A stretch of 64,000 bases of DNA. It comes from Tomocerus qinae. Taxonomy: Eukaryota; Arthropoda; Collembola; Entomobryomorpha; Tomoceridae. The first letter of the stretch is position 1. Each line of letters starts with the position of its first letter. A program made the position numbers and the translations under genes. This document shows positions 34,501-49,100 of this stretch, piece by piece. The notes under the pieces are model-generated. The model did no database searches, had not been told where the DNA came from, and worked only from the letters and a program-made list of their open reading frames with translations. The stretch is from assembly GCA_020055645.1 (NCBI GenBank), contig CM034548.1:45314296-45378295 (forward strand), in the 5' to 3' direction.

Positions 34501-37500
34501 TTAAAAATCATGGATGAGTAATATCTGCAGTCGAAATAGTTTTTGGGTGCCGAGAATTTTTTGAATGGATGAATGCATTGCATTTTAGTTGAGCGGAGAC
34601 AGAAATATCAGAGTTTTATAAACGTATTCCAGATTTGGAGTATTAGGAAGCTAACGTGTGTATACGAGTTTGGAAGGCTCGAGATAGTTTCCTGGAAGCG
34701 CAAGAAGAATTATGTATTCACTCGGAATGAAGCACTGTGGAAGAGTGAATAATATATTTAGCAATGTTGTTAGTATAGTTAAGTTAGATTTAGGTCTATG
34801 AGGGAGGGTTAGAGATGTTTGAATTCAGTTGGCTAAGTTGACTTGTATTTTTGTTATAGAGAGAGATAAAGAATTAGAGCTATAGCAGGAGCTACAATCG
34901 TTTGAAGTGGAATATCTATTCTAATACGGGTGAAAGAGACGTTTTTCCGCTTGGTCTCTTCTTCCAATTGTAGTAAGTCAGAGCGAGACTCATGTAAGGC
35001 AAAGTAGCAATATATACTGTAATATTATTATCTATGGTAGCTCCGACCGAAGTAAGTAAGTAGAAGGTACGAGATACTTTAGAAAAGTTAGTTGAATGTA
35101 TAGAAAGAGTAACAGTATGGATACAATACCTTAGTTATTTAACTACGGAAACTCCGTTGCTCTTTTCATTTTTCTCGTCGGGAGTTAACATGTGATGTTA
35201 TTACCAATTCTCTTTTCTGCTGCTATGACTGTCTTGACTGTCGACTTCCACCCAACTAACCAACGACTCTGTTTCCCTCACTCTTTTTCTCATCCTTTTT
35301 CTTAATTTTTATTACCACTCGCTCACAATCAGTCGCTTTTTATCTTCATCCACTCTTATTCATATTCCCCGTCTTTTCCCCAAGCTTTCTTATTTTTATC
35401 TCTCTCTTGTTCTTCACTCTGGATCCTTTACAAATGTAAATTTAATTAAAGTCTCCTAACGCCTACCTTGCAGACAGACACTCTTCTTTATTCCTGCCGT
35501 GTAGTCTGTACCGTTCTATTCATTTGCCTATCCTAAATCTGACTCCTTTTATTGTTACTGCATAAACTACCTTACACGCAAATACTACTAACGACTTAAC
35601 TTTCTTCCCTTTTGCATTCTGCAGCCGACCCTGCCTCTGCCACATTATATTTATATCATCCATACCGCTACACACACCCCAGTGCACGAAAATGCACTAA
35701 TCTCTGCATTTGAATTATTTTATTTACACAGAATCGCCAGAGTATAAGAAATCCTAAATGCAAAGTAATACGTTGTTCCACATTCTCCCTTTTGCCTCTC
35801 GCCCACCTTGAGCTATACCAGATGCTCTTCATGTGAGAAACGCTTAAACTTCTCGATAACTTTTTAATCAGTAATAAAATATATTCTTGATACAAACACA
35901 ATAGCTTTTCCATTAATAATTCACAAATACACTACTGGCGAGCGGCCCTGATTTCCAACTGCATCCATCACTGTCTTTATTGTTTGAAAATGAAGGTATC
36001 AAACTTTAGTTGAGTAATCCACTTTAGTTTGCTGTAATTTGTGCTCGTTTATCAGGCAAAGTATTTGGCTTCATTCACTTTGTGCTGCAGCAGAAAAACA
36101 GTAAAGAGATTTAAGAGATTTGGCAACTGCACCGAATAAATTTTTAGAAAGACTACTAAAGCTACTCTGCTAGGGCATGCAATAGTGTAGCAAGTATAGT
36201 GCTTTTATATAAGCAAGTGTGTATACACTTTTCAATTTATTTAGATTTGAATAGGCTGGGCGGAATTAGCAGGGATATCCATCTTTTGTCGCTATGCATT
36301 TACAGGATTGAAGAATGCAGATATGGAAATATATTTCAGAACCAAGGAAAGAAAGATAAACAAAAAGAAGTCGCCACTAAGTTAAAAGAGTTTTATAGCT
36401 TGTTTGGATTGACTACAATGAAAGTGAACATGATTGAACTAACTCTAAACCAGTGTATTTTCTAATCATAAATACTTGCTTGGAATAGAGTAGCTTCTTA
36501 CCCTCTAAACTTTTCTTCAACAATCTAACGTGAGTGTATTCGTTGATTTTGGGAAAGTGTGTCAGCAGCACGTAAGTAGCTACTAGCTAGCAAGTGGCTA
36601 CGCTTAATTGTGAGTTTGCTTTCAGAGAATGAAGAAAATTGATTAAGTGAATTGAAGCAGAGAGGAAAGTCTTGAGAGATGCTGTAATGACTCAAGACTT
36701 GGATAGTTCGCTTTTTCTCTTCCAAAATTAGGTAGGGAAGAATGGAGAAATTGCCGAAAGATAAGGAAAAATGAAGTTAGAAAGATCAATAAATGCTCAC
36801 TCCTATAAGACTAAATGTTTTCCGAATTTGCTGCTAAATTTGCAAATGTTACTCTTTATTCCAGTGCAACAAAAAGTTTCCGCTTCTAAGGAAGCCTCCT
36901 GGGAACACGGAAACCATTTCGCATTCATGTCAGTAATTACATGCAAAATGGGGCCGAATGGGCTGCAGATAAATTAGTGATCAATTTAACGATCGACTCG
37001 CATTATTTCTAAGGTTATGCATAATTTGGAACACACGGCCTCTCTACTAAATGATAGTAAAGCGCCAAGATTTCAGAACAAGATTAGAAATTAATGCAAT
37101 ATTTTATTGTTTAAATTTTCTAAACTTTTCTAAAATGACTTTGGGAAATCATATTACCTTTCAAAAGAAATTAGATTTTTGTTTGAATGGGATGAAAACA
37201 TTTTCCACTTCAATACTCCATTGCTTATTTGTCTTAAATACTGGTTTCTTTTTTACCCTCAGTGGAATATTCCGTAGAACCAATAAAATTCTTTTGTTCA
37301 CTATATATTGGCAATGCGGTTTCTCGCCGATTAATTTCCCATACCTTTAATTACCGAAAAACACAATAATTTATAGGTGGTTGTATGTAATGGAAATATG
37401 TTATTTGGCGTTCCTTGTGATGCAGAATGGCCACTGAAATGCGATTTATTTCCGCAGAGATAAGGGCATGTAAAAAGTATTTTTAGAAAACGATAGGAGG

Positions 37501-40500
37501 AATAAAACAATTTCAGTTTTTTGTTTGTGAAAGTAATCAAGTGTAGTATTAAGTCTACAACTGGAACCACATAATATTCCCATTCACGTTTTTGCCAAGG
37601 TTAGGAGATAATGCTAACAATAGGTTACTCACCCACCCAAATGTACTCCGCAAGTTTTTTATGTGTGGAGTGAAGCAGAGGCGGACATCGAATAGAATGT
37701 AAACCGAGTATTATACATGGCATATCTGCATACGTAAATACTACCTTATACTACATGACATTTCATTGGCAAGAGAGCCTATAGTATAGCCGAGTATAGT
37801 GATAGATGTCGGAGGGAGAAACGCTATTGCCGTGGATATAAAATATAAAACGGTGATTAAAATGAAGGAACCTTACACGCACTCCCGTTTTTAGACTCAC
37901 CTAAGGAATGGGGAAAGGAAGTAAGAAAAAGAACGTGAATGTGAGGGAAAAAATCAAATGTGCAGAACTTTACGATTATGATGACATTACAGTTCGCAAA
38001 AATGCGGAATTTGAGGGCCTTTTATCAAACTAGCTGGAGCTCTTTTTATTGACGACGTTATAAGTAGTTGTAGGCTCCGGGAGGGAGCAGAATTAGAACA
38101 GAACGAAATGGAACATTTCCATTCAGCAGATTCTATGCATTCTCCTCTATCGCAGGTCGTGTCTTCGTCTGTGCTGTGTTAAAAATATTTTTCAATTCTT
38201 CACTGTAATTTCGGCTTCTCAGCAAAAAATATAACAGCACATCAAAAGTAATACTTTATGGGTCAAAAGTTGTGCCAATCTCATTAACATACTTATTAGC
38301 GCCGTATTCTAGACCTGACTGCTGCACACAACGTACTCTTTTATTAAAAAGCAGTGTGCCATAATAAATTTAATCTTCAATAAGCAGATTGAAAATATTT
38401 TCCGTCATTTGAACTCAAAGAGTCGTAAACATTTTCCTCGTCGACATGTAATTCCAGTATATTGTGAAAAGCCAAGGAAAGTAAGTCGACAATAAGCAGA
38501 AAAATCTTTTATAGTGCTTCATGTAGTGTGCATAGTGCGAAATGGTTGAAGGCGAGCGAGAGTAGTTCTTCCGAAGTTACTTACGTTAGATTTCATGAAC
38601 TTTATGATACTTGTGAGAGTGAAAGTTACACAAAGATTTTTTGACAAACTTTTACAATGCGTTCTTTTTCCATGCCTCACCTTTAGATCAACCTACCTAC
38701 CTTTGGACACCGCCTTTTCACACAGCCTAATACACTTACGTATTATGTATCCCTCAATAGGACTTAGGTATACAACATAACATGTACTTCCCATTTTGCA
38801 GATCCTACTTAGCCTCTTCCTATATACACCTCAAGTACTCCTATTATGGACCTGAAAATTGGCAGAAGGGAACTAAAGAAAGTGTCACAACCCTAGAATC
38901 TCGCTGTAGTTTTTCCATTTTCCCAAGTAGCAAACATTAACAGTACGCACATATTGTGCTAAGTCGTAAGTTTGTAATATTGTACAAGGAAACGACTGGG
39001 TCCAGTTGACAGAGGAGATGAAGAACTTTCTGCTGGTCTCTCTCCTCCGTTTTACTACTGAAGACGCTCAGCACTCACTCAGTCAACTGAAACGAGCAGA
39101 AAGTGTGACTTTGTAAACTGACTGTAAGTTGGGCAAGTCAGAGTGCAGTGGCCCTGAGAGAGATATTCAAATGTGAAATAGCACAAGTACAGAGATGTAA
39201 AAGTCTACGTTAGCACTTACACTTAAGTCAGTGGCAAAACATACAATCCCCACTTTCTTCATTCCACTACAGATATACACCTACTGCATAGCCAAGCAGA
39301 CACCCTAATTCACATAAAAGCAAGGCGTTTCGTCGAAATCGATGTACACGTACGAACAAATTGTCAAGTAAGAACTACAAAACACACATAAGGTTTAACT
39401 TCCACAATCTCGCTAACTAAACTCCAAAGATAAGGTCAAGACTTCATCACCAAATGTTATTCTATCATCTCAGCATAACAGAGTGCAGCTGTCTGCGGAC
39501 ATGTACCGTATAAGTTTAATAGCTGCAGTCCCATCCACAACACAAATACCTACACAATGCATGGGGGACTGAAATACAGATTTGCCGTATTTGTTCAAAA
39601 CGAGGAAGGTATTTCTGCATTGACGCTGATATGACATTATTTTATATATAAAGTTAGTCTAGATACCTATATTAGGGTAATATACATTTCTTTGGAGGGT
39701 AAGTCAGAGTGAAACAAACACAACATCACACACGTTGAGTCAACAATATGGAAATACTTTATATGCAATGCAAACACAAGGAAAGACATTCAAGTCAGCT
39801 CAAGTCACTGACCAGAATATATTTGTCAGTTTATTTTACATAGTTTAGACGACACAGAAAGAAAACGGAATTGCCCTTCCCATGGCACTTGCAGCCCAAA
39901 ACAAAACATTGACATACTCTCCTTTTTCAGCCTCTTGGAACATTTTCCGCATATGTTAGTCAATAAGAAATTCGAATCTAAATATACACTGGAAGTAATG
40001 TAGTCATCCAATCCGTCTATTTCAGCCAAGACCGTCAGATTACATGTACCTATACTATACTCCTTCCTTGTATATTCAACAGACTATAATATAGCTGCAT
40101 GGGGAACTATATTCCTTGCTATATATTAATATCACCCTGTGCTTATGCTTGGGATAATATCAAAATGTCCCAAAAACGCAGTTCTTTCTTTCTACACAGG
40201 AATTTTGTAGCAACACTCTCCGTGTACTTGTCAAATGGATGTATTATAGGCATGCTGTATCGAATGTACTTACTTAATTCTGTATGTGACGCTTTCCCTG
40301 ACGTGTAGCAATACAGATATATAGTAAGCATGTAGTATTGTCTATATCAAGGAAAAGCAATAAAATTGCCTGAAGACAGGTAGCAGCGGAGAGAATTGCG
40401 AGTATTTTACTAGATAGAGAGTCGTGTTCTGTTGTCTTAGGTGTGTACACGGCAATATTTCCTCAGGTTGGTAGTTCTCACAAAGTGTATCTACTCTAGT

Positions 40501-41860
40501 ATGAGTTCTGTCTACCTGCTTGCACCTACAATAATAAATACAACGCACAGTCAGATAGCAAGCATACTGACAGGCATCGAGTGAGGATAACGCCGGAGCC
40601 CGAATGCAAAATCTTATGAACCTATAGATAACGTTATAAACGCCTGGCTACAAAACTAGATATAAATTACAGTGGATGTAGTAGTTGTAGCAGTAGGTAG
40701 TAGTATTGAAGGGAAAAGCAAGCAAAGTACCTAACCGAAATAACTCAACCCTCTGCTCTGCTGACTTTCGTTTACTTTACAGACCTTATTAGTTATGCTC
40801 GTAAATCCAAAACGAAAGAAGAGCCCAATTCCTTTATTGAGTTTAGCAAACTTTGCCAGAGTACTAATATGCATGCACTGTGTCTGTATGTACATACTAT
40901 GCATTTTAAGAGTCTTGTTCATTTCAGTCTCACTTATACGTTTTGATATATGTAACACAATAGAAAGATTCAAGTAGTTACACAAGTTGACTTTAGGGCA
41001 GGATTACTACACTACAGAGTATTTCTGTAACAATATGTACAGAGTAGGAACAATAAGAAAGAATCGAGTGGTGGTGGAGCCAGAACCAACTTACATTACA
41101 TAACATTACTATGCATTTATTTATTATATCAACATTCTTCGAAGAAAGATAGACAAGTGTAAGCAAGGAAGTCAACTGGAGTGAACTTAAGAGTGAAGCT
41201 GAGTAACTGAGTCGAATTTTATTCTAAAGTCAACGAAAAGACTTTGCGAATCTTTTACTTGTTTTCTATTCTTGACTTTCCCGAGCAAATATTGTTCACA
41301 AAATTATATTAAGGCTGCAGTGCCCATGCTTAGCATATCGACATGCACTACATACTTAATACCAAGTCTCCTATATAAGTTGGTGTAGTCCGTAAGTAGC
41401 TACCTACCTATTTATGTGTGTCCTGTTTGTGTGTACAAACTTAACTGCATATTATATTAGTCTGTCTGTCAGTAGTATTTCCTCCTCTAAGGTCTCTCGC
41501 TCGCTGTACGCAGTGAGTGACTGTGGACCTGAGTAGTGTGGATAGATAGAACCTGAGACGATGCATTCTCTGCTGTATTTTGCAAAGTAGGGCAAAGCAT
41601 GCATAAACAATTTGCCTGTTGGTTGGTTTGGTCCGTTGGCTTTAGCTTGACTAAATTCGACTCAACTACTTACTATTACTTGCTTTTCTATCCCGCTCCA
41701 CTAATATAATTCTGCCTAACTGTAACCTTCCAATCCAGTCCCGCGGATCCGATGGTTGTCATACTGCATATAATATAAGTACCTACCTATTATTATTATA
41801 TACAACGTAGATAAATACACGTAGATACATATCCGTCCAAGTGAGCTCGTAAGTAGTCAA
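31538..41860. other. Non-coding block with tracts of GTA/TAC-like words
   Basis: There is no supported gene. The part from about 32820 to 33540 is built largely from TAC, GTA and TAGGTA words without a clean tandem unit. From 35260 to 35440 the plus strand is strongly pyrimidine-rich (TTTTTCTTA, CTCTCTC), and the ORF at 33516-33794 is likewise a pyrimidine artefact. ORFs at 35668, 36199, 36771, 37051, 40099 and 40795 have no recognisable domains. Confidence 0.5.
34041..34064. repeat. Two-copy 12-bp direct repeat (ACCTAGATGTRY)
   Basis: ACCTAGATGTGT is followed immediately by ACCTAGATGTAC, a small local duplication in TAC-rich non-coding DNA. Confidence 0.8.
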
Positions 41861-41933
41861 GGAAAGTCATCCGTTCCGCCACGAATCGCCATCGCATCGC
41901 CACAACACCACACACACTGCGCACCGAAAAGAA

Positions 41934-42110
41934 ATGGCGGCATACCAATTTCGGAGTATTCGGATGTCTATGTGTATGTCTACACTTACTACTTCCACTG
42001 TCATGTCCATCCTCTCCTTCCCTAACCTTTTTCATCAAATAACATCAAATCGGAAGGTATATATAGGTAGGGATATTTATTGCTCTTTTCCGTACGCTGT
42101 CAATAAGTAA
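41934..42110 (+). CDS. Candidate 58-codon small ORF or first coding exon below a CpG-rich leader
   Basis: ATG at 41934 sits in a good context (GAA before it, G at +4) and reads MAAYQFRSIRMSMCMSTLTT onward, with a stop at 42108-42110. The 60 bases before it (about 41875-41933) are unusually GC- and CpG-rich for this window and look like a 5' leader. A possible donor, AAG followed by GTATAT near 42058, could end a coding exon. On the minus strand the same island is open too (MRWRFVAERMTFLDYLRAHL), so strand is uncertain. No family is recognised. Confidence 0.25.
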   Translation: MAAYQFRSIRMSMCMSTLTTSTVMSILSFPNLFHQITSNRKVYIGRDIYCSFPYAVNK

Positions 42111-44634
42111 GTATAGGCTATGTAAGACATTGTAGTAGTTCTGAGTGTGGTATACCTTCTGCTATTATAACATCTACCACCACCACTCACTCACTACACT
42201 ACACTTTTGCTATTAAAACACAAGTGTATAACTCACAGCCAGCACAAGTTATACAATGCATACCTACTGCTATTATATACCTAAAGCATATACACAGTAA
42301 ACATGCAGCATGCCATTATGAATAAAACACAAGCAAACTCAACTAGAGACCATTGTAAATAATAGGAGACCGAGTTTCTTAAGTACTTACTTACTTCTAC
42401 AGTTTCATTATAAGTAACTAAAATGGAAACTTACCAGGCTCTGCAATGGCAAGAATGATTTAGATTAGCTATAGCTATGCTATTAAGTTCTGGCTTAACT
42501 CAAGACAAACTATTGATATCGTTATCTAAATGCGTAAAGTAAGTTTTGGTGTAGTAGTAAATAGTAGTAGATAGTAGAAACTTAATACGACATAGTTTCC
42601 TTTATTCCATAGGCTTACACATACAATGTATAGTTATGTAGCTATAATATAGCAGTAGACAGTAGTACAAATGGAATCTCAATAACAGTTACTGACTGAA
42701 ATGCTATCAAAGTCACTATGACTGAATTATTTATCGCTGATTTGTCTTAAGATACTCATACACGTACATGCAATGACAATAGCGATATGTTGGCATTGTG
42801 GCTCAGCGCTGCATTTTTCTATGTCATGTGGATAGGAATGATCACTGTTCTTTAACTCTTCTTCGGAATGGCTGTAAGCAACTTTAATCGTGCCCTTTAC
42901 GTTAAGTAGACTCCTCATTATAATAGGTTACTGTATTTTGAGTATGTTGCCCAACCTTGTTAATGAGTTTACACAGTATTATTGTGTCTAAGTACTACGA
43001 TGGTTTAGTGTGTGCTCCCGCGTAGGTATACAACCCAAGTACCTATAATGTGTAGAATAATAGCGATACTCAAAGCCAGAGAACATAATAGAGTCAGAAT
43101 CAGTGAGCATCAGAATGCACACGGAAAGTCACAATTCAAGTCTTTGTAAACTTGCTTAGCAAAACACACCTCTAGCGACTAAATATCTCCTAATTAAAAA
43201 CAACTTTGAATAAATGTCATAATCATAACCTCTACGCTCATTCCCATTTCGTCTCCGCTGTAGGTAGAATTCAAGTAATGTAGGTAACTACATTCATTTG
43301 CATTTCTCAGCATACGATCCCAGCAGTCAAGCAAACTCCCTATCACATCCCATTATTTTATTACTGACATGACAGAATTCCCTTTAATTCGTTTCAGTTC
43401 ACTCAGCAAGACTATACATTATGCATGCAGAACTAATATATAAATTACATCAATACAATATAATAGCTATAATACATACTCACTCTACAAGCACCGAATT
43501 AAACAAATATTTAGCATCAACCTGCGGTTAAGTATTACAACTTGCATTTTATGAGCTGCATACCAACACACAGTCATATAAAATGCTATGATAGTAATAT
43601 AATAGCAGCACCAACTGCCAACAAACTGCATCAATACAGGTTTTGTTTTTATCCTTTTTTATTAGGCTACATTGCCCTTTCTGTACCATAAAGTTGTTAG
43701 ATGAAGAAGAAAATTAATTTTTAAATAGTTGACTCTAGCCTCAATTTTTGTTTCGAAAAGATGATGAAAAGGAAAGTAGAGAAAGGAAAAGGAGTGCCTT
43801 TTAGGATTTCTTTGTGATTTTTCTTTAGTTCTATTGCTTCAAAGTCTTCATCTTCAAAGAGACCCTGTGAACGAACACTAACTGTCATACCTCACTATCC
43901 ATCTCTATGAAAGGCAGACAAGAAGTAAGGGAAACACTTTTTGTGGCTATAACTAAAGTAAAGTACCTAAATAGATGTAGTATTTAGACGATGTGTGGAG
44001 TATACAATAATATATTATAACTACTATCTATACTATGTAATAGTAACAGTAGTAAGTACCTGTGTTTGTGTGTAGTCGTTTCTTGGCTTTTGCACTACAA
44101 AGTCTATCCTGCACTATGGATCTCAGTTGACGTATCATTATTATGTACTCATCTACACAGTCAACTGGTCTTTATAACTAAAAGCTGCAACTATTCAATA
44201 CTTAGAAGTTTCTTAGAAATAACGAGGATCTTAGTTAGGAGCTTTTATGTGCCGATTGTATAATATCATTTTAACTATAAGGCAATGTTATATCAGGCTG
44301 CATGTTATTATTTACTTTTCTCCATGTCTGTCCGTATGTCGTTCTATCTATAAATAGAGTACCTAACCTCCACTGCACTGCTTTCCCCTTTATTATCAAT
44401 ATATGTATAATGTTACTTGTGTGTGAGTTGGTGAATGAAATGTGCAGAGTGCTTATTTACAGTTGCATAGTGCTATATGCGGGGGATGTGTATACAAGTG
44501 TGTCTATGAGTATTTGTTACTTCTGTAAATAAAAGGGAGCTTTTGTTACTTTGGTGGTGGAAGGGAGGGTGAATAGGTAAGAAAAGAAGGACAACGACGA
44601 CGTCCTATTTATTTGGCATAAGCTACCTTTATCG

Positions 44635-44648
44635 GAGAGAGAGAGAGA
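44635..44648. repeat. (GA)7 microsatellite
   Basis: Seven perfect GA dinucleotides. On the plus strand this is also a GAGA-factor-type motif, which in arthropods can be regulatory, but a single tract is weak evidence. Confidence 0.9.
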
Positions 44649-44726
44649 ACTGCATTAGTCACTACTACAAGGATACTTTAGTTTTAGTTAGGTTGAATGA
44701 GATAGTAATAGGAGTTCTGGCAAAGG

Positions 44727-44752
44727 ACTACTACTAGGAGTAGTAGTAGTAG
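44727..44752. repeat. (ACT)/(AGT) inverted simple repeat, potential hairpin
   Basis: ACTACTACT (44727-44735) faces AGTAGTAGT (44739-44747) across the three bases AGG, giving a perfect 9-bp stem; the AGT tract then continues for two further bases or more. Confidence 0.85.
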
Positions 44753-46110
44753 AGTAGTGGTGGTTTAATCGATGAATCCATGAATTAGACCACAGCGATA
44801 TGTTTTAGAAGAGACAGTCGACGAGCGAATCTCGTCTCGAACAACTCGCTTCCTCCAACTCTTTAGAACAGTTGCAGAGCAGCGTAAGGAGCCATTCAAA
44901 GGTCTGTATTCACAGGAAGGCTGCATACATACATTACGTTTCTACTAGTAGTAGTAGGACTACTGAAAGAGACTTGGCTTCATGTAACTCAAGATTAAAT
45001 CCAAACTGAATCAAAGGCAACCACACCATAAATACACACTTTATATACTTAGACCACTTACACACACGCTTTGTTAGTTTTCTTTGAAAGAAAAGCTTGG
45101 CGCGCTCTGACTTACCTCCTTTCCCTTCGCTTGTCTAAACTTTAAGTAACTTACGTTACTAGAGTAATAATAATAAGAGAGGAAGTGCTTTTTATACGCA
45201 GTATATATGGGGATTAGAATTTGGATGCCTATCTGACTTCTTTACAATTAAAAATCAAACTCGTACATATATAGCAGATAGCAGGATATTTTTGCTCATA
45301 AATATAAGACGGAACTCTAAATCACAAAATCTAGGAAAACATTTCTTCTTGACTTTCTCTTGTGAACTCATCTCTTCCCTCAGCTCAGTTCACTTGAGCT
45401 AACAACAGTTTACATTGCATTGCAATGGTTTTAAATTAGTACTTTGATCTAACTAACTACCCCAACGAAGTCATACCATATACTTACCCACTGGTAGGTA
45501 CATAAGATAATAGTACCCATCCTCCTCCTTCCCCGATGATACTCCACTGCATTTTATTCCATCTGACATGTGAAATATTTTCTGGAACCCGAGAACCCAT
45601 CGGCAGGATATATATTCATCACAGCTCCCATAAATAAACTACTTGGTCATGAAATCTAACTATTCCTCCATTTGCGTTCTGGGGAAACGGGAAGAGGATC
45701 TTTGTCGCATACAATGTTATGACGAGACTGAAGGCAAATTATAGACAAGGGATGTCAGACATTCAGACTCCTAGGGAAAGTAAGTACATAAACTCAAGTT
45801 GGTTCCAGAAGGAAAGCAAAATTCATTTCCATCGCTTCTTAACTCTCCATAAGATGCTCGGTTTCCCTTCTTCCCTCTCCTGATTGTGATGCGACTTAGG
45901 TTTGGCCCTATACTTATTACAGAAATGTGCATTACTTACTAGATATATTGTAAGTGTACCTATATCTTTTGCAAAGTACGATATTAATGTATAGTTTATA
46001 AACTACAGTAAAACACTACAATATAGGAGAGTTTTCAACTGAACTACTTATTCCGAACCAAGCGTTTGGAAGCTTCTGTGGCATAATTCAGAATGTTGTA
46101 GTTAGACTGC

Positions 46111-46126
46111 AAGTAAGTAAGTAAGT
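46111..46126. repeat. (AAGT)4 microsatellite
   Basis: Four perfect copies of AAGT; partial versions of the same word (AAGTAAGT, GTAAGTA) are scattered through the window. Confidence 0.9.
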
Positions 46127-49100
46127 AGTTGGTTGGGTATAGGAGGAAGGAAACTGAAAGCCAACTGGAGAGACCGAGGGACCCTAGACAAAATCACGCA
46201 CAACAGCAAACTCATATATTTGCATTAAAGCATGACAGTAGAAAATATATCATTAGCATCCTTCACTTTACTATATCAACGAGCTTCCAGCTCGTCATAT
46301 CGTTTAATGCATCATAGCATTTTATGACATTACACTATTTAGTGCTGGATAGATACTCCTTAGCAATACACAGCACAGCAGACCCAAGTACTCATAATCA
46401 TATCTCTCTGTGTAGTATAACCCGCACCCGGTGTGCTGCCTTACTTCAGCCTTACTTCTTCTTGCTATTTTCTTTCCACTATTCTCCAGAGTCAACTCTG
46501 ATAAATAAATTTACACAACTCCTGGCTACTTCATAACTATTCAAAAATTTAGACTTCGATTGCAAGTCATGCTAAATTCGCAGTCAAGTGAACTCCAACT
46601 CAATATTAAACCAGCCCTGCGAAGCAAAAACAAACACCGACCAACCATCAACCACATCACACGACAATTTATACGAACACCAAAGGAAACACCTTTACGT
46701 GCTATAGCTAACTCGCCAGTGGCTTAAGGCGACTTGCAATCAACTGTAGGAACTCAAAAGGAAACTGCTCAACTTCTGCCAATCATATTCATGCATCGTC
46801 GTGAAAAACAATTTCAACCAATGCAAGACGCAAATTTATTTTTGCACCACTAACCAACTAAATCTCTCTGCAATTGGATAAATATTCTCTATACTCTGAT
46901 TTGTCTTGGAAATTCTTGACTGATTGTGATTGCTATTGAATATTGTCGGCCAATATATGTTAACTATGTGGTGAAATACACTTTCAAAGTATACCAGCAC
47001 TTCCTAAGCATCTAACTTTTTGTAGTTTCAGTATTTGTGAAACTTGCTTCTATAATGTGATGTACACAGGGGTATGAAACCAGGTAGACATGTTTCTATG
47101 AAACTCAACTGGCTTTTTTGCTTATTAAATATATATACTAACAAAATGCTTTCATAGTTAATTTGTAAAGAGAGCCGCTGCGCAAATACTACCTAATTGA
47201 AAATAATAAGCATTTTAAATTGACAGAAAGTCGTAACATAAAAGCTAACTTTGTCCTACACTTCTGAATTATGATAGAATGCTTTGTTTCCCTTTAAATT
47301 ATTCACTTTAAAAGTTAATGACGACGAAATGCATATTCATATCAACTACTATCCTTCGTACAACTCGTAATTCAACACTTTTTGCAACTGTTTTCCAAAG
47401 TATGTATCGGCTAAATTATATAGAAAAGTAAGAATCAACATGTTTACAAAAATGCTGCTACTAAATCGAATAAATTTTCGTTTTTAATAAATGCTACTTT
47501 TTTATTTGTCACTTGGTAATAAATTCAGAAGACTTGTAAGGATTTTATAAGGAGATTTGCAGAAAGGATTTCTCTATGAAATGATGTGATAATAAATATA
47601 AAGGTGATGGTAACTGAATGTTCTCGTACAAATATGTTCATGTTTCTAATCAAGTTATTTATTTATTGCTTATATTTTCAACAGCTGTTGTGGTGGTTGA
47701 GTTACTTTTGCTCTGAGCATTAGTTGCACGGTACCTAAATTAAATAAGCTCATTCGTTCATGTGATAGACTGTTTGCTAATTGTAAGCAAGCAGATAAAT
47801 TGAAACGTGATATCAGCAGAATGAAATCATATCGTGATTTTGCCACACCAGCCATTGTGAGGTAGTTGGAGTCAGTAGAAGCAAAACACTGCAGAAATGC
47901 ATAATACTTATACGTAGTTGGCTATGAAGTATAAAGTGTCAGTCGACTTTAATCCCAATGGAGAAAGTAGACAAACTTGAAATTTGATTATAATCAGATG
48001 GAATCTGTGGTTTCGAACATAAGTGCAATGTCTGCCAAAACGAAGTGTACAAAACCGACCTCTAATTTCTAATTAGGGAATATCCCCCATAAATAATTGT
48101 CTGGCAAGATGTAGCCAACTGATTTGGTAGGTTAATTATGTCCTATCTTATTTGTTTGCTTGATTATATGTCTATTTTATTCAGTTTCACTTATATGCAC
48201 TTACAAATGTAATTTAAGTGCATGTACTCTATACGTACGACACAAGACAACGAAAATAAATTCTAGATGTAATAGAGTAGGTTTATCGCTAAAAGTGAAC
48301 ATACCTGGTTAGTTAGAGTAGTAGATGAATATAGCGTTGATACGTTCGAAGTATCTGTAGTTTATCCGTCTCATCTCATCTACTCCCATTCTCTTTTACT
48401 ACATTCAAAAATGCAAATTTGATTATGTTGATCCCAGTGCTCCATATACCTAGATTGGAACAAAATAAAAATAAACGTTAAGCACATTTCATATTCAGTT
48501 TTTGAAAATTATGTTCTTAGGCAGTTTATGGTTTTTTCAAGCAATAAAAATTTGAACTTGAACTGTATGATTTTCCACATGGACTAATCGGGCGCATTTG
48601 GCATTTATTCCTGCGAGAGCACAGACCAAAAAAACAAGTGCCCTGTGTAGCAGTCTGTTGAAGGAAACACATTTGTCATAGGTATTATTTGCAGATAGAG
48701 CTAGAGATATTTCTTTGCCTAGTCTAAAAGGGAAGTTACGCTAACAATGCTGTGCTTTATGAAATCTGAATGCTGCTGTGAGTGAGCATAACTTGAATTC
48801 CCCAACTACATTACTTGGATTTCTTTGTTTATTTATAGCATTTTTGCCAGCTAACAATAAGAAAAACCTTGTCGATATTGGCAAAGGTTTTAAGACTGCT
48901 GCACTGCACTACATGCACCGAAAATAAATATAGGAGCTTTTGATCTCGTATTTGTTGACGAATGTACAGTAACGAAATCCAAATCTAATAATCTTTTGTA
49001 TTCCACTTGAGTTTTGAGTTTACGTGTAGGGAGGAGTGTATGCCATGCACTACGTTTTGTCTGAGAGTGAGCGTACGTGGCTATTTTTCACAGTTGAGAG

